A stretch of DNA of 64,000 nt. Origin: Candidatus Hartigia pinicola (GTDB lineage Bacteria; Pseudomonadota; Gammaproteobacteria; Enterobacterales; Enterobacteriaceae). A program made the translations under genes and the position numbers. This document shows positions 12,027 to 24,398 of this stretch, piece by piece. Below the pieces are notes generated by a model. The model was not told where the DNA came from and made no database searches. It saw only the letters and a program-made list of their open reading frames with translations. Location: assembly GCA_020541205.1 (NCBI GenBank), contig CP048208.1, forward strand, positions 992,001-1,056,000. The letters are read 5' to 3'. Numbering within the stretch: the stretch's first letter is position 1; the number at the start of each line of letters is the position of its first letter.

Positions 12027-13526
12027 TTAAGTGTTGCATAAGTTATGTAATGTATACATTGCGTTTGTTGAAGTATTGAGAATTAGTTGAGGATAAAAAC
12101 CAATGATCACCAATAAAATAGCTAGAGATAGTAGTAACATAAATTCTCGTATCGTTAACCCTTTCATGTCACTGTTAGATTTTGGTGTGCCATAATAAAT
12201 CTGTTGCATCATCCACAATGAGTAGATTGATGCGAATACTGCAGAGAAGACTGCGATAGAGGTTGAAAGCATAAACTGCTTAAAAGAACCAAACAGAATC
12301 ATGAATTCACCAATGAAATTACCTGTACCTGGCATACTTAAAGTAGCCGAAGCAAATAACAAAGATAGACCTGGTAACCATCTAATACGTTTCCATAAAC
12401 CACCCATCATTCGCATATCACGCGTACCTGTGCGTTCGTATAGTTGTCCACTGATAATGCTTAATGCCGCACCTGATAAGCCATTGGTGATGATTTGAAT
12501 TACTACGCCTTGATATGCGAGAACGGAGTTTGCATAAATTCCTAGAGTTACCAATCCCATATGTGATAAACTACTATATGCTATCAGACGTTTTATATTT
12601 GTTTGTTGAAAAGCTAACAACGCACCGTAAAAAATACTTATTACACCAAGAGTTATTGCGATTGGAGTAAATCGGATAGATGCTTCAGGAAATAGTGGCA
12701 ATGTAAAACGTAGCAAGCCATAAGCCGAGGTTTTCAGCATAATACCTGAGATATCAACAGCTCCAGAGGTTGGTGCATACTCTTGTGTATCCGCTATCCA
12801 TCCATGAAAAGGAACTAAAGGCATTTTAACCGCAAAAGCGATAAAAAATCCTAGCATCAACATAAAGCTGCAGGTATTAGACATCGTTGTATGTAGACAA
12901 CTATTATAACTAAATGTCCAGACATTAGTTTCAGAAAAATGCATTAATGTTAATCCAATAATTGAGACCAACATAATTAAACCACTGACTTGTGTATAGA
13001 TAAAGAATTTAATTGCTGCGTTGATATGTTGTTTATTCTCTGTCTTTTTATATCCCCAGTTTGCAATTAAAAAGTACATTGGAATTAACATCATTTCCCA
13101 GAAGAAGAAAAAGAAAAACAAGTCAACAGTAGTGAAGATTCCCATTACACCCGAGATAATCCACAGTAAGTTAAAGTGATAAGCGCCTTGATTAGCTTCG
13201 TTTCCACTCCAAGAGCTAAGCACAGAAAAACTGCCCATAATCGAAGTTAACACAATCATTAATAAAGATAAACCATCAATAGCTAGATGGAAATTAATAC
13301 CCATTGATGGGATCCATGGGATAAAGAAAACCATTTTCCATTGTGGAGCACTTTGTGGTTGTACTAAAGAGTCATATCCCTGTAACCATAAGTTAATTGA
13401 TAATATAAATATTAATCCCATTGCAGCTAAAGAAATCCAACGAGGTAAGCAATGACTCAACCGATCAGCCTGCCAACTTAGTATTCCACCGATAAAGGGA
13501 ATGAGTATTAACCAGGGTAATAACAT
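12027..13526 (-). CDS. nuoM: NADH-quinone oxidoreductase subunit M (NuoM)
   Basis: Antiporter-like proton-pumping subunit of complex I (ND4 homologue) in the inner membrane, with about 14 transmembrane helices. The 499 residues compare with 509 in E. coli. The key charged residues of the family are in their exact E. coli positions: Glu144 in FFFWEMMLIPMYF and Lys234 in FAVKMPLVPFHGW. The motif IKRLIAYSSLSHMGLVTLGI is also present. It starts 19 bp after the nuoL stop codon. The reading frame is intact. Confidence 0.97.
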   Translation of the reverse strand: MLLPWLILIPFIGGILSWQADRLSHCLPRWISLAAMGLIFILSINLWLQGYDSLVQPQSAPQWKMVFFIPWIPSMGINFHLAIDGLSLLMIVLTSIMGSFSVLSSWSGNEANQGAYHFNLLWIISGVMGIFTTVDLFFFFFFWEMMLIPMYFLIANWGYKKTENKQHINAAIKFFIYTQVSGLIMLVSIIGLTLMHFSETNVWTFSYNSCLHTTMSNTCSFMLMLGFFIAFAVKMPLVPFHGWIADTQEYAPTSGAVDISGIMLKTSAYGLLRFTLPLFPEASIRFTPIAITLGVISIFYGALLAFQQTNIKRLIAYSSLSHMGLVTLGIYANSVLAYQGVVIQIITNGLSGAALSIISGQLYERTGTRDMRMMGGLWKRIRWLPGLSLLFASATLSMPGTGNFIGEFMILFGSFKQFMLSTSIAVFSAVFASIYSLWMMQQIYYGTPKSNSDMKGLTIREFMLLLSLAILLVIIGFYPQLILNTSTNAMYTLHNLCNT

Positions 13527-13545
13527 GGCACTATGTGTCTCTTAA

Positions 13546-15408
13546 TTAAACTAAAAGTAGCAGAGCAAGAATAAGCACTGCACCCAGCCCTAATGAGGCT
13601 GTATACCAACGGACCTGTCCGTTTTCACTCACTGCTAATCCTTTATTTGCCCAACGACAAAAAAAAACTGGAAGGTTCATTAAAGAGTTAACAGGATCAC
13701 TTTCTAGCAACCATGCAACAGATTTGAATGGTTTAATAAAGACTATATTATACAAGCACTCAAAGCCCCACGCATGATAGCATAATGTTAAAAAAAAACG
13801 ACTTATTGTATTTTTAGAAAGTGTGTTAACTATCGAATATCTGAATAGATAAATAAATGCTACAATTAGCAGGCCTATAATCGCAAGACTACCTGAAAGA
13901 ATTTCTAATTTAACTTTATTAGATACATAATCTATTGAATTTAAAGGAAATATACCATCTAATGGTTGATTAATTTTAGCACCAATGAATGTTGCTAAGA
14001 TAGCTAAGATGCCTAGTGGTATAGAGTGAGTAAAGCCTTTAACCTTCTGAGCTTTGATTTTTTTCTTACCATGGAAAACAATAAAAATCATACGAAAAGT
14101 ATACATTGCAGTCAGTAGTGTTCCGATGAGCCCTAACCATAACAAAATAGATTGTCCATTAATGTTTACACCCCATAAGATAGCATCTTTACTATAAAAA
14201 CCTGCAGTGAACCATGGTAAAGCAGATAATGCACTTCCACCAATTAACATTAGAATATAAATGTAAGGGATTTGTTTAGATAAGCCGCCCATCTTAAAAA
14301 TATTTTGTTCATGATTACACGCAATAATTACAGAACCTGCTGACAAGAAAAGTAAAGCTTTAAAAAAAGCGTGTGTCATTAAGTGAAAAATTGCTGCATC
14401 CCAAGCTTGAACACCTAGTGCTAAGAACATATAACTTATTTGACTTATAGTTGAGTAAGCGAGTATACGTTTAATATCAGTTTGAACCAGTGCTGCACAA
14501 CCTGCAAGTAGAAGGGTGATTCCACCTATAATTCCTACTAAATTCAAAATATCTGGTGCCATTAAGAACAATACATGAGTACGTGCAATAAGGTAAACTC
14601 CAGAAGTTACCATGGTTGCTGAGTGAATTAGCGCAGATACTGGCGCAGGACCTACCATTGCATCTGCTAACCATGTATGAAGTGGAATTTGCGCTGATTT
14701 TCCAACTGCACCAATCAAGATCATTACGGTTGCCCATATGATAGTTGTACTATCTTGTGTGATTTTTTGTGGAGCCAAGACTGCTATATCATTAAAATTC
14801 AGTGTACCCAGTGCATTCCAGAGAATAAACATGCCAATAGCAAGAAATACATCTCCTAAACGTGTTATAAAAAAGGCTTTCATTGCTGACGTGCCGTTAT
14901 CTGGTTTTGTATAGTAAAAATTAATTAGCAGATAACTGCATAACCCTACCCATTCCCAACCGAGATACATTAACATCATATTCTCTGCGAGAATTAAAAT
15001 TATCATGCTCGCGATAAATAAGTTAGTATAAGTAAAAAAACGCGAATATCCTTCCTTACCACGCATATACCAAGAAGCATAAATCTGGATCAGAAAACCA
15101 ACGTTTGTAACAATACTTATCATTGTCAATGAGAGACCATCAAGATGTAAAGTAAAGGGTATTATAAAATCACTTATTGAGATCCAAGTCCATAAAAGTT
15201 GTTTGTAAACAAAAGTGTTTTCTGTATTAGAAATCAATGCTTTGTGTTCTAAGAAATCAAAACCTACATAGTTTGTAACTATAGCAGTTATCCCTATAGA
15301 TCCAACACCAATTATTGCAGTAATATTTTCTGACCAGTAACCACGAGACAGTGCGAGTATCACAAAACCTAATAGTGGAAAAAAAATAATTAAATAAAGT
15401 AAGTTCAT
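13546..15408 (-). CDS. nuoL: NADH-quinone oxidoreductase subunit L (NuoL), with an unusual Trp in the WEGVG motif
   Basis: The largest antiporter-like subunit of complex I (ND5 homologue). It carries the long lateral helix that ties the proton channels together. The 620 residues compare with 613 in E. coli, so the length is normal. Lys237 (E. coli Lys229) is present in [15 protein letters not shown], and the channel glutamate is Glu152 (E. coli Glu144). The normally near-invariant WEGVG after it reads WEWVG here, a GGG-to-TGG change in one codon. Its ATG overlaps the nuoK stop by 4 bp (ATGA), consistent with translational coupling. Otherwise intact, so a functional protein is expected but this substitution deserves a check. 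Confidence 0.97.
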   Translation of the reverse strand: MNLLYLIIFFPLLGFVILALSRGYWSENITAIIGVGSIGITAIVTNYVGFDFLEHKALISNTENTFVYKQLLWTWISISDFIIPFTLHLDGLSLTMISIVTNVGFLIQIYASWYMRGKEGYSRFFTYTNLFIASMIILILAENMMLMYLGWEWVGLCSYLLINFYYTKPDNGTSAMKAFFITRLGDVFLAIGMFILWNALGTLNFNDIAVLAPQKITQDSTTIIWATVMILIGAVGKSAQIPLHTWLADAMVGPAPVSALIHSATMVTSGVYLIARTHVLFLMAPDILNLVGIIGGITLLLAGCAALVQTDIKRILAYSTISQISYMFLALGVQAWDAAIFHLMTHAFFKALLFLSAGSVIIACNHEQNIFKMGGLSKQIPYIYILMLIGGSALSALPWFTAGFYSKDAILWGVNINGQSILLWLGLIGTLLTAMYTFRMIFIVFHGKKKIKAQKVKGFTHSIPLGILAILATFIGAKINQPLDGIFPLNSIDYVSNKVKLEILSGSLAIIGLLIVAFIYLFRYSIVNTLSKNTISRFFLTLCYHAWGFECLYNIVFIKPFKSVAWLLESDPVNSLMNLPVFFCRWANKGLAVSENGQVRWYTASLGLGAVLILALLLLV

Positions 15409-15707
15409 ACAAGCATCTCACTGACTTTATCAATATTCAGATTTTGACGATGACGATAGAGTTGCAGTAAAAATGCTAATCCGATACTAGCTTCTGCGGC
15501 AGCGAGTGCAATAGTAAAAATGTACATGATCTGACCATCTGATTGCCCCCAAAAACTACCTGCGACAACGAAAGCTAAAGCAGTTGAGTTAATCATAATT
15601 TCTAGTCCGATTAATATGAAAAAGAAGTTGCGGCGCATAACAAGACAGCTGAATCCCATTACAAAAAGAATTGCTGCTAAAATCAGCCCGTGTTCAAGAG
15701 GTATCAT
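15405..15707 (-). CDS. nuoK: NADH-quinone oxidoreductase subunit K (NuoK)
   Basis: Small three-helix membrane subunit of complex I (ND4L homologue). The 100 residues match the E. coli length. The two buried glutamates essential in this family are in place: Glu36 ([12 protein letters not shown]) and Glu72 ([13 protein letters not shown]). The start [15 protein letters not shown] matches the family. The ATG shares one base with the nuoJ stop (TAATG), and the 3' end overlaps nuoL by 4 bp, so nuoJ-K-L are probably translationally coupled. Confidence 0.98.
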   Translation of the reverse strand: MIPLEHGLILAAILFVMGFSCLVMRRNFFFILIGLEIMINSTALAFVVAGSFWGQSDGQIMYIFTIALAAAEASIGLAFLLQLYRHRQNLNIDKVSEMLV

Positions 15708-16243
15708 TATTCTTTCTCTGTTTTCATATTACTTACTATATTAGTATAGGTTTGTTGACGATCACGTCCAATGTGGAATGCAACAACTAGACCCGCTAGT
15801 AGTAATAAAGATGTTAATTCAACAGCAAATATATATAAGCTAAATAGAGTAATTGCCACGTTTTTCGAATGAATAACTATATCAGAAATACAATTCTGAT
15901 ATGATAAGGTTGTTATACCATACACAAAGAGAGCTAATAGTACTGCGGATAAAATTACAGGTCCAATCCAGTTTTTTAGTTTTAACCATTTCTCTTTCTT
16001 TTGTATAGGTTCCCCAAGATTGAGTATCATCACTATAAAAACAAAGAGTACCATGATGGCACCTGCATACACTATAATCTCTAATGAACCAGCAAAATAT
16101 GCACCAAGAGAGAAAAACACCATAGACAGTGCTAGAAGAGAAATAATAAAATATAATAAAGTATGTACCGGGTTAGTATTAGTTATTACTTTTAAAGTTG
16201 CTAAAATAGCAAGCAAACCGGCGATATAGAACGTAAATTCCAT
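15707..16243 (-). CDS. nuoJ: NADH-quinone oxidoreductase subunit J (NuoJ)
   Basis: Five-helix membrane subunit of complex I (ND6 homologue), part of the E-channel region. The 178 residues compare with 184 in E. coli. The conserved helix around [20 protein letters not shown], with its pi-bulge region, is intact. The hydrophilic C-terminal tail is slightly shorter and diverged, as is common in the family. It starts 12 bp after nuoI and overlaps nuoK by one base. Confidence 0.97.
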   Translation of the reverse strand: MEFTFYIAGLLAILATLKVITNTNPVHTLLYFIISLLALSMVFFSLGAYFAGSLEIIVYAGAIMVLFVFIVMILNLGEPIQKKEKWLKLKNWIGPVILSAVLLALFVYGITTLSYQNCISDIVIHSKNVAITLFSLYIFAVELTSLLLLAGLVVAFHIGRDRQQTYTNIVSNMKTEKE

Positions 16244-16255
16244 TAATATCGCTCC

Positions 16256-16798
16256 TTATGGTAATAGATCTTTAACGTTAATAGGTTTAGCTTCATTATC
16301 CAATTCACTTTGATTTTTACTTGTAAAGATTATACCTGATTTACGATAAAAGCTATAATCAGGATATTTTCCTGGGCCTGAAATCAATAAGTCATCTTTT
16401 TCATAAACAAGATCTTGACGACGCCACTCAGCCATTTCAAAATCAGGTGTTAGTTGAATTGCCATTGTTGGACAAGCCTCTTCACACAGACCACAAAATA
16501 TGCAACGTGAGAAGTTAACACGGAAAAATTTAGGATACCAGCGCCCATCTTTCGTCTCAGATTTTTCTAGTGAGATACAACCAACAGGGCAAGCAACTGC
16601 ACATAGGTTACAAGCAACGCAACGTTCTTCACCATCAGGATCACGTGTTAAGACAATACGCCCACGATAGCGGGGTGATAAGTAAACTGGTTCTTCTGGG
16701 TACATTAACGTTTCACGTTTTTGAAATGCGTGTAAACCAATTAACCAAATACTGCGTACTTGAGTTCCGAAACCAACTAATAAATCTTTCAATGTCAT
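16256..16798 (-). CDS. nuoI: NADH-quinone oxidoreductase subunit I (NuoI), 2x[4Fe-4S]
   Basis: Peripheral-arm iron-sulfur subunit of complex I that passes electrons through clusters N6a and N6b towards quinone. The 180 residues match E. coli exactly. Both 8-cysteine ferredoxin motifs are complete: Cys60, 63, 66, 70 ([15 protein letters not shown]) and Cys99, 102, 105, 109 ([12 protein letters not shown]). The start [18 protein letters not shown] matches the family. It lies 19 bp after nuoH and 12 bp before nuoJ. Confidence 0.98.
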   Translation of the reverse strand: MTLKDLLVGFGTQVRSIWLIGLHAFQKRETLMYPEEPVYLSPRYRGRIVLTRDPDGEERCVACNLCAVACPVGCISLEKSETKDGRWYPKFFRVNFSRCIFCGLCEEACPTMAIQLTPDFEMAEWRRQDLVYEKDDLLISGPGKYPDYSFYRKSGIIFTSKNQSELDNEAKPINVKDLLP

Positions 16799-16817
16799 GG
16801 TTTAATCACTCCTTTAC

Positions 16818-17795
16818 TTAAACGTTGTATAAAATTATTACCGCAGTTCCAAGCAAGTTAAGCAAAGTTAACGGTAGGCAGATTTTCCAACCAAAGTGCA
16901 TTACTTGATCATAACGTGGACGTGGTAAAGATGCACGAATTAGAATAAACATTATCATGAAGAAGGCAGTTTTAATAATAAACCAGAGAGAAGGTGGTAA
17001 GATTGGTCCATGCCAACCACCAAAGAAGAGTGTTACAATTAGTGCAGAAACTGTGATCATGCTGATATATTCACCAATGAAGAATAAGCCGAATTTCATA
17101 CCTGAATATTCTATATGGTAACCATCTGCGATTTCTTGTTCTGCTTCCGGTTGGTCTAGTGGGTGACGGTGACATACAGCAACGCACGCAATTGCAAAAG
17201 TGATAAAACCAAAGAATTGTGGAATGATATTCCATACATCTTCTTGAGAATTCACAATATCAATTAAGTTAAAAGAACCTGCTTGAGCAACAACTCCCAT
17301 TAGTGAGATACCTAAGAATACTTCATAACTTAAGGTTTGTGCAGCAGCACGTATTGCACCTAATAAAGAGTATTTATTATTACTTGACCAGCCCGCGAAC
17401 AATATAGCGTACACAGACAAACTTGCCATCATTAAAAAAAACAAGACTCCAATATTCAAATCAGCAACGTACCATGTCGGACTAATAGGAATAATTGCAA
17501 ATGCAAAAAACAATAAACAAAATGCAATCACTGGCGCGAGCGTAAAAATTTGTTTATCGGCAAATTTTGGGATCCAATCTTCTTTGAACAACATCTTCAA
17601 CATATCAGCAATTAATTGCCCTGTGCCAAATAAACCAATTCGGTTGGGACCATAACGATTCTGAAATAGTCCAAGCATACGGCGTTCCCCTAAACTCATA
17701 TATGCACCGCAGGTTAAGACAATTAATAAGATAACAATTGATTTAAATACAGAAATCAGTACTTCTATTACGCATGGAGGTATCCAATCCATCAT
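16818..17795 (-). CDS. nuoH: NADH-quinone oxidoreductase subunit H (NuoH)
   Basis: Eight-helix membrane subunit of complex I (ND1 homologue) that forms much of the quinone-binding chamber at the joint between the two arms. The 325 residues are the usual length. Family signatures are present: [45 protein letters not shown] and [18 protein letters not shown]. The ATG overlaps the nuoG stop by 4 bp (ATGA). No frame disruption. Confidence 0.98.
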   Translation of the reverse strand: MMDWIPPCVIEVLISVFKSIVILLIVLTCGAYMSLGERRMLGLFQNRYGPNRIGLFGTGQLIADMLKMLFKEDWIPKFADKQIFTLAPVIAFCLLFFAFAIIPISPTWYVADLNIGVLFFLMMASLSVYAILFAGWSSNNKYSLLGAIRAAAQTLSYEVFLGISLMGVVAQAGSFNLIDIVNSQEDVWNIIPQFFGFITFAIACVAVCHRHPLDQPEAEQEIADGYHIEYSGMKFGLFFIGEYISMITVSALIVTLFFGGWHGPILPPSLWFIIKTAFFMIMFILIRASLPRPRYDQVMHFGWKICLPLTLLNLLGTAVIILYNV

Positions 17796-20521
17796 GCACC
17801 TCTTCGCAGATTATTGACTGATACACCAGCCATTGCGGGAGTAATACCTGGCATACCTAATGGTAAACCAATTTGACCACAACACAGATGTGTGCTAAGA
17901 CGAACTATTAGGTTAAACACTTGACCATCATAGTTAAATTTTGCGTTTGTTCCTGCTGTAATTCCTAGTACTTCTGCATCTTGCATATTAAGCATCATAT
18001 AAGGCTCTGGCATGCGTGTTTGGATTACGTCCGAACGCTGAGACATTTCTTCGCTACCAAATAAGTGATAGTAAGGTGCAATAATCCACTCTGATTTTAA
18101 CGCCTTATAAGCAGGTGGAATATTTGAGAAGTAAGGTAATTCTCTTTTTACTGAATTAAATAAACGAACACCTGGATCTCCATAACGTAGATGTCCTCCT
18201 ATTTCGTTTTGAAATTTATTCCAAGCTTGCGGTGAGTTCCAACCTGGAGCCCATACAAATGGAATTTGCTGGCGCGGTGCGTCTGGGTTGTTATTTCCTT
18301 CCATTGAAAAAGTAAATGGTGTATCAATATCTTGTGGTTGGCGTTGTTCATGAATAGTTTGATTCGATAGCATTGCAGTACGTCCACTATAACGATGTGG
18401 TTCACGTGCTAACTTTTGTCCACGAATACGGAAAGAGGCATTTGGTGCTGCGTTAACTATACCTGCAAATTGTGGTAGTGCAGTTACGCAATCAGCAATA
18501 ACATGATCAAGCTGTGACCAATTTACACTTTTTCCTTGCACTGTAATTTTTAGTGCATGTAACCAGCGCCAACTTTCATTCATAACAATAGATTTATCGT
18601 AGAAAGATGGGTCAAATACTTGAAAAAATCGTTGTGCTCGGCCTTCTTGGTTAATCAGCGTACCGTTTGCTTCAGCGAAGCTTGCTGTTGGCAACACTAC
18701 TGTTGCTTTGTCCATAATAGTAGTGTACTGGTGATCAATAACAATGAGATGTTTTAGTTTTTCCAAATAACTATCAACCACATTTTTACTGCTATGGTGA
18801 TTGCGATACAGATCATTTTCCATTACGATAGCAACGTCAGCTTCGTTAGAATTAATACAAGAAAAAGCATTGTTTAACGGTTGTGCTTTCATCATCGCTA
18901 AGCCAAAACTGTTAGCGTTTGAAGGCAAATAAGATAAACCAACATCAGTACCGTTTTCTTTGAGTGCAAATGCAATATTTGCAGCTGCTTGGATGACAGC
19001 AGTACTTGCAGAGTGACTGCCACTGATAATTAATGGTTTCTTCGCGATAGATAGAGATTTTGCGATAGTTTTTACTTTATTTTTCAAGTGATTAGAAAGA
19101 TTATCAACTATTGGTGCATTAATATTAATCATGTTAGCAATAGCAAAACCTAATCGCGCTTGATCTGCGACCGGTGCACGATAGTTAAATTCTGCAATAT
19201 CGTCTAAACAAGTTTCATCAACGCTAGTGATAAATAGTGGATATTTTGCGTTTTGACTAATATGCATGATAGCTTCACTTTGCCAATCAGCAATGTTTTG
19301 TTCTGCAGCTATTTTACGTGCTTTGCCTTTTATTGCTTGTCGTACGGAAAGAGCCATACGAGCACTTGTTTGAGTTAAATCTTCACCAAGAATTAGCACT
19401 GAATCATAACTCTCTACTTCACGTAGATTGGGCGTATAAATACCACCATTTTGTAGAATATTACTCATTAAATTTAAACAATGATTTTCATTAGTTGATA
19501 TGCCGGAGTAGAAGTTTTTTTCACCAACTAGTGCACGAAGTGCGTAATTACTTTCGACACTTGCTCTCGGAGAACCAATGCCAATAACTTTTTTTGCTTG
19601 TTTAATTAACTGAGCTCCAGTTTCTATTGCTTCAATCGCAGAAATAGTATGTTTGACACCATTTTTTTTAAAAATAGGTTGGCGTGGTCTATCTTTACGA
19701 TTAACATAACCGTAACCAAAGCGTCCACGATCACAGAGGAAATAGTGATTTACTGAACCATTATAACGATTTTCGATCCGGCGTAATATTCCATAGCGTT
19801 CACCTTGGATTGTATTACAGCCAATACTACATTGCTGACAGATACCTGGTGAAAATTGCATATCCCATTTACGATTATAGTGTTCAGAATGAGTTTTATC
19901 TGTAAAGACTCCTGTCGGACACACTTCCACTAAGTTACCTGAAAACTCATTCTCAAGTGCACCTTCTTCAGTACGACCGAAGTAGATATAGTTATGTGCA
20001 CCATACACACCTAAATCATGACCATCTGCATAATCTTTGTAATAACGTATACATCGATAGCATGCAATGCAACGGTTCATTTCATGACCAATAAATCCCC
20101 CTAGATTCTGATTGATGTGAGTACGTTTTGTAAAACGGTATTTTCGGATATTATGACCAGTCATGACTGTCATATCTTGCAAATGACAGTTGCCACCTTC
20201 TTCACAGACTGGACAGTCGTGTGGATGATTTGTCATTAACCATTCAATAACACTTTCACGAAATTGTTTGGCTTCTTGATCATTAATAGAAATATAAGTA
20301 CCTTCTTTCGCTGGAATCATACAAGACATGACAAGCTGACCACAGATATCATCTGCATTTTTATATTGTTTAACCGCGCATTGTCGACATGCTCCAACAC
20401 TTCCTAGCGCAGGATGCCAGCAAAAATAAGGAATATCTAGACCTAGAGACAAACAAGCTTGTAATAAATTCATAGTCCCGTTTATATTATATTCTTTTCC
20501 GTCTACATATATAATAGCCAT
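17792..20521 (-). CDS. nuoG: NADH-quinone oxidoreductase subunit G (NuoG)
   Basis: Large iron-sulfur subunit of the complex I peripheral arm, with an N-terminal ferredoxin-like part and a molybdopterin-oxidoreductase-like fold that binds no molybdenum in this family. The 909 residues compare with 908 in E. coli. [2Fe-2S] ligands Cys34, 45, 48 and 67 are present, as is the His-Cys cluster [14 protein letters not shown] (ligands His99, Cys103, 106, 112). [17 protein letters not shown] follows, then the CQQCSIGC motif of the extra N7 cluster. It starts 106 bp after nuoF, the largest gap within the operon, and overlaps nuoH by 4 bp. Confidence 0.98.
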   Translation of the reverse strand: MAIIYVDGKEYNINGTMNLLQACLSLGLDIPYFCWHPALGSVGACRQCAVKQYKNADDICGQLVMSCMIPAKEGTYISINDQEAKQFRESVIEWLMTNHPHDCPVCEEGGNCHLQDMTVMTGHNIRKYRFTKRTHINQNLGGFIGHEMNRCIACYRCIRYYKDYADGHDLGVYGAHNYIYFGRTEEGALENEFSGNLVEVCPTGVFTDKTHSEHYNRKWDMQFSPGICQQCSIGCNTIQGERYGILRRIENRYNGSVNHYFLCDRGRFGYGYVNRKDRPRQPIFKKNGVKHTISAIEAIETGAQLIKQAKKVIGIGSPRASVESNYALRALVGEKNFYSGISTNENHCLNLMSNILQNGGIYTPNLREVESYDSVLILGEDLTQTSARMALSVRQAIKGKARKIAAEQNIADWQSEAIMHISQNAKYPLFITSVDETCLDDIAEFNYRAPVADQARLGFAIANMININAPIVDNLSNHLKNKVKTIAKSLSIAKKPLIISGSHSASTAVIQAAANIAFALKENGTDVGLSYLPSNANSFGLAMMKAQPLNNAFSCINSNEADVAIVMENDLYRNHHSSKNVVDSYLEKLKHLIVIDHQYTTIMDKATVVLPTASFAEANGTLINQEGRAQRFFQVFDPSFYDKSIVMNESWRWLHALKITVQGKSVNWSQLDHVIADCVTALPQFAGIVNAAPNASFRIRGQKLAREPHRYSGRTAMLSNQTIHEQRQPQDIDTPFTFSMEGNNNPDAPRQQIPFVWAPGWNSPQAWNKFQNEIGGHLRYGDPGVRLFNSVKRELPYFSNIPPAYKALKSEWIIAPYYHLFGSEEMSQRSDVIQTRMPEPYMMLNMQDAEVLGITAGTNAKFNYDGQVFNLIVRLSTHLCCGQIGLPLGMPGITPAMAGVSVNNLRRGA

Positions 20522-20627
20522 AATCAGAATGTTTCCTAAGAACCCGCTAAAGAGGAGTTGTGCATCAAAATATATTCTTTGTGAATATCTATTTTACGTT
20601 TACGTCTGTACAAGAATATTCGCAACT

Positions 20628-21980
20628 TTATTTCATTAGATTAGGTTGAATACCTGCAATCTGGACAATATTACGTAAATCTTTTGATGAAATACCTGAT
20701 TCAAATTCTTTACGAAAATATCTCATTGCACTCTGTAATGGCTCAATTGCACCAGGCGCGTGAGCACAGAAAGCTTTCCCTGGGCCTAAGAAGTGACATA
20801 TTTTTTCAAGTATTTCTATATCACCCGGTTGCCCTTCTCCTTTTTCCAAAGCTTGTAAAATTTTAACGCTCCATGGTAATCCATCACGACAAGGCGTACA
20901 CCAGCCACAGGACTCACGTGAAAAAAAAGTTTCAAGATTTCGGACTAAAGAGACCATATTAATTTCATTATCAACAGCCATGGAAAGTGCAGTACCTAAG
21001 CGACTACCTGCTTTACTAATAGATTCAAAATCCATAGGAAAATCAAGGTGATCATTCATAAGAAATGCGGTACCTGCACCACCTGGTTGCCATGCTTTTA
21101 ATACTAAACCATCCCGCATACCTCCAGCGTAATCTTCTAATACTTCACGTGCTGTTGTGCCAAATGGCAATTCCCATAAGCCGGGATGTTTAACACGACC
21201 TGAGAAGCCCATTAATTTAGTCCCAGCATCTTTGCTTTTCCCGGCGCTAAGATTAATATACCATCTCTCACCATGCTCAAGAATTGCGGGTACGTTACAG
21301 ATGGTTTCAACATTATTAACACAGGTGGGCTTACCCCAAGCTCCAGATGTAGCAGGAAACGGTGGCTTAGCCCGTGGGTTAGCACGGCGACCTTCTAAAG
21401 AGTTAATTAATGCTGTTTCTTCACCACAGATATAACGTCCTGCACTAATATGAATCAATAATTCAAAATCAAAACCTGAACCTAAAATGTTTTTACCAAG
21501 CAGAGCTTCATCTTTGGCTTCCTTGATGGCTCGGCGTAAATTTTTTTCTGCTTCAACATAGTCATTACGTAAAAATATATACCCACGGCAGGCTTTTAGC
21601 GCATATGCTCCAATGATCATACCTTCAACTAATAAGTGGGGCAATTTCTCCATTAATAGACGGTCTTTATAAGTTCCAGGTTCCATTTCATCTGCGTTAC
21701 ATAAAAAATATCTCACTTTAATATTTTCGTTTTTTGGCATTAAGCTCCATTTAAGACCAGTAGAAAATCCTGCGCCACCACGACCTTTCAACCCGGAATC
21801 TTTAATAAGCTTAACGACTTCATCCGGTGTTGTATGTTGTAGTACATGTTTCACACTTTCATATCCATTAGTCAAACGATATTCAGTCAACCAAACTGGT
21901 TGTCTGTCATCACGTAGACGCCATGTTAAAGGATGTGTCTCAGCAGAGCGAATCACTTTTTTTACGGAAGAATATGTCAT
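20628..21980 (-). CDS. nuoF: NADH-quinone oxidoreductase subunit F (NuoF), NADH/FMN-binding
   Basis: Entry point of electrons into complex I: binds NADH and FMN and carries the N3 [4Fe-4S] cluster. The 450 residues compare with 445 in E. coli. The nucleotide-binding glycine-rich segment [10 protein letters not shown] lies at 66-75, and the FMN-site segment [14 protein letters not shown] at about 94-107. Cluster ligands are Cys358, 361, 364 (ESCGWCTPC) and Cys405 ([10 protein letters not shown]). The start codon overlaps the nuoE stop by 4 bp (ATGA). Intact. Confidence 0.98.
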   Translation of the reverse strand: MTYSSVKKVIRSAETHPLTWRLRDDRQPVWLTEYRLTNGYESVKHVLQHTTPDEVVKLIKDSGLKGRGGAGFSTGLKWSLMPKNENIKVRYFLCNADEMEPGTYKDRLLMEKLPHLLVEGMIIGAYALKACRGYIFLRNDYVEAEKNLRRAIKEAKDEALLGKNILGSGFDFELLIHISAGRYICGEETALINSLEGRRANPRAKPPFPATSGAWGKPTCVNNVETICNVPAILEHGERWYINLSAGKSKDAGTKLMGFSGRVKHPGLWELPFGTTAREVLEDYAGGMRDGLVLKAWQPGGAGTAFLMNDHLDFPMDFESISKAGSRLGTALSMAVDNEINMVSLVRNLETFFSRESCGWCTPCRDGLPWSVKILQALEKGEGQPGDIEILEKICHFLGPGKAFCAHAPGAIEPLQSAMRYFRKEFESGISSKDLRNIVQIAGIQPNLMK

Positions 21981-22522
21981 GGATACTGTTCCAATAAACG
22001 TTCAATATCTTCTGGTTGTACATAGCTGTGAGTATCTTCATTAATCATCATAGTGGGACCTTTATCACAGTTACCTAAACAAGAAGTTGGTAATAGTGTA
22101 AATTGACCATTGGATGTTGTTTGTCCTGGGAAAATTTTGAGGTGGTCAATCATTTTAGTTTCCAAACTTTGATAACCTGTGATATGACAAACAACGCTAT
22201 CACAATAGCGAATAATATGTCGACCAACAGGTTGGCGAAATATTTGGCTATAGAATGTCGCTACACCTTCAACATCAGTTGCGGGTATCCCTAGAACCTC
22301 GGCAATAGCGTAGATAGCCCCATCTTCAACCCATCCACGATATTTTTGTACAATTTTTAATGCTTCAATTGACGCAGCAGCTGAATTTTCATTATGTTTT
22401 TTTTTGCTTTCAATTTCTGAACGTTCAATTTCAGTTAAGGTAAAACCATAATACGCCTTTGGTTTTTTCTCAAAAATTTTTATGCAGTTAAGATGAGTCT
22501 GGTTATTATATTTATTATACAT
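21977..22522 (-). CDS. nuoE: NADH-quinone oxidoreductase subunit E (NuoE), [2Fe-2S]
   Basis: Small peripheral-arm subunit that holds the off-pathway N1a [2Fe-2S] cluster next to the FMN of NuoF. The four ligands are present: Cys107 and Cys112 (CDSVVC), Cys148 and Cys152 (CLGNC). The 181 residues are about 15 longer than E. coli NuoE (166). The extra length is at the N-terminus, which is poorly conserved in the family. I keep the ATG that lies 2 bp after the nuoCD stop because no internal ATG fits before the conserved [11 protein letters not shown] block. Overlaps nuoF by 4 bp. Confidence 0.96.
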   Translation of the reverse strand: MYNKYNNQTHLNCIKIFEKKPKAYYGFTLTEIERSEIESKKKHNENSAAASIEALKIVQKYRGWVEDGAIYAIAEVLGIPATDVEGVATFYSQIFRQPVGRHIIRYCDSVVCHITGYQSLETKMIDHLKIFPGQTTSNGQFTLLPTSCLGNCDKGPTMMINEDTHSYVQPEDIERLLEQYP

Positions 22523-22524
22523 GG

Positions 22525-24321
22525 TTAGCGATCCACATCTGACATTACAAAATCAATACTACCCAAATAGACAATTAAGTCAGAAACTAAGCTACCATTG
22601 ATTACCGAAGGAATTTGTTGTAAATGTGCATAACTGGGCGTACGAATACGAGTACGGTAACTCATGGTACCTCCATCACTGGTCAGGTAATAACTATTAA
22701 CTCCTTTAGTTGCTTCAATCATCTGGAATGATTCGTTGGCAGGCATAATTGGTCCCCAAGATACTTGAAGGAAATGGTTAATAAGAGTCTCAATATGCTG
22801 CAATGTTCGTTCTTTGGGTGGCGGTGTAGTCAACGGATGATCGGCTTTAAAAGGTCCTTCTGGCATATTCTTTAAACATTGCTGAAGAATACAAAGACTT
22901 TGACGTATCTCTTCAACTTTAATCATCACACGGTCATAACAGTCACCGTTCTGGGCAATAGGAATGTCAAATTCAAAATTTTCATAACCAGAATATGGAC
23001 GCCATTTACGTACATCAAAATCAATCCCGGTTGCGCGTAAACCTGCACCTGTCACACCCCAAGCTAATGCTGCTTCTTTAGTATAAGAAGCTACGCCGCT
23101 TGAACGTCCTTTTAATATAGAATTTTTAAGCGCTATAGTCACATAAGATTCTACTCGTTTGGGTAACCAATTTAATAATTCGTGCAGTAGTGTATCCCAA
23201 CCACGTGGTAGGTCATGTGCAACTCCACCAATACGGAACCAAGCCGGATGCATACGACAGCCAGTAATACCTTCAATGACGTTATAGATTTTTTGGCGGT
23301 CAGTAAAAGCCAGGAATACAGGTGTCATCGCTCCTACATCTTGTATATACGTACTGATATACAAAAGATGACTATTAATACGGAATAATTCAGAAAGCAT
23401 AATGCGAATCGTTTTGACACGATCTGGTACTTCAATACCAGCTAGTTTTTCAACTGCTAAGATGTATGGCATCTCATTTACACACCCACCGAGATATTCG
23501 ATTCGGTCAGTGTAAGGAATATAGGTATGCCATGATTGACGTTCGCCCATTTTTTCAGCACCACGATGGTGATAACCGATATCAGGAACGCAGTTCACTA
23601 TCTCTTCACCATCGAGTTGTAACACAATACGGAAAGCGCCATGTGATGATGGATGGTTAGGACCTAAGTTAAGAAACATAAAATCTTCATTTTCTTTTTT
23701 ACGTGCCATACCCCATTCTTCTGGTTTAAAAGTAAGAGCCTCCATGTCTAGATCTTGTTTTTGTTTTGTCAGTTTAAATGGGTCACATTCAGTTGCGCGT
23801 GCTGGGTAGTCTTTACGCAGTGGATGACCCTCCCAGTCTATAGGCATGAGTAAACGACGTAAATTTGGATGACCTTGAAAAGTAATTCCGAACATATCCC
23901 ATACTTCACGTTCATGCCAGTTGGCATTTGGGAATAGCAATACCATAGATGGTATATTGAGGTCTTTTTCGTTTAACGCAACCTTCAACATGATATCGCG
24001 ATTACGATCAAGAGAAATTAGGTGATAAAAAACACAAAAATCTGCTTTTGGTAAACCTTGTGTATGAATTCTATGGCGCTCATCAACTCCATGTAAATCA
24101 AATAGCATGATATATGGTTTGGATAGTGATTTTAAAAAAATTACGATTTCTAATAATTGTGCCCGTCTTATCCAGATCACCGGCATACCAGTACGTGTTT
24201 CTTGAACAGAAAAGTCATCAGGATTAAATTGATTACGAAGTTCTAAGAGTACAGGATCATTTAAGTGATCTTGCGTTTGCCATTCAGACAATTTATTCAC
24301 GTATGCTATCTGATCTGTCAT
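22525..24321 (-). CDS. nuoC: NADH-quinone oxidoreductase fused subunits C/D (NuoCD)
   Basis: Fusion of the 30 kDa (NuoC) and 49 kDa (NuoD) subunits of the complex I peripheral arm; the NuoD part lines the quinone-binding cavity. The 598 residues match the roughly 600-residue E. coli fusion. The NuoC part (about 1-190) has the signature [12 protein letters not shown] at 135-146. The NuoD part (about 210-598) has [15 protein letters not shown] at 217-231 and HHRGAEK at 251-257. The fusion is itself a marker of enterobacterial and related gammaproteobacterial ancestry. It is separated from nuoB by 77 bp and from nuoE by 2 bp. Confidence 0.98.
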   Translation of the reverse strand: MTDQIAYVNKLSEWQTQDHLNDPVLLELRNQFNPDDFSVQETRTGMPVIWIRRAQLLEIVIFLKSLSKPYIMLFDLHGVDERHRIHTQGLPKADFCVFYHLISLDRNRDIMLKVALNEKDLNIPSMVLLFPNANWHEREVWDMFGITFQGHPNLRRLLMPIDWEGHPLRKDYPARATECDPFKLTKQKQDLDMEALTFKPEEWGMARKKENEDFMFLNLGPNHPSSHGAFRIVLQLDGEEIVNCVPDIGYHHRGAEKMGERQSWHTYIPYTDRIEYLGGCVNEMPYILAVEKLAGIEVPDRVKTIRIMLSELFRINSHLLYISTYIQDVGAMTPVFLAFTDRQKIYNVIEGITGCRMHPAWFRIGGVAHDLPRGWDTLLHELLNWLPKRVESYVTIALKNSILKGRSSGVASYTKEAALAWGVTGAGLRATGIDFDVRKWRPYSGYENFEFDIPIAQNGDCYDRVMIKVEEIRQSLCILQQCLKNMPEGPFKADHPLTTPPPKERTLQHIETLINHFLQVSWGPIMPANESFQMIEATKGVNSYYLTSDGGTMSYRTRIRTPSYAHLQQIPSVINGSLVSDLIVYLGSIDFVMSDVDR

Positions 24322-24398
24322 AATTCTTTACCATAATGCTTGGTCAGTTTTATTATTTCGCAACACATTGTTCTGTTACGCTGTGTGGCTTTTAAGCC

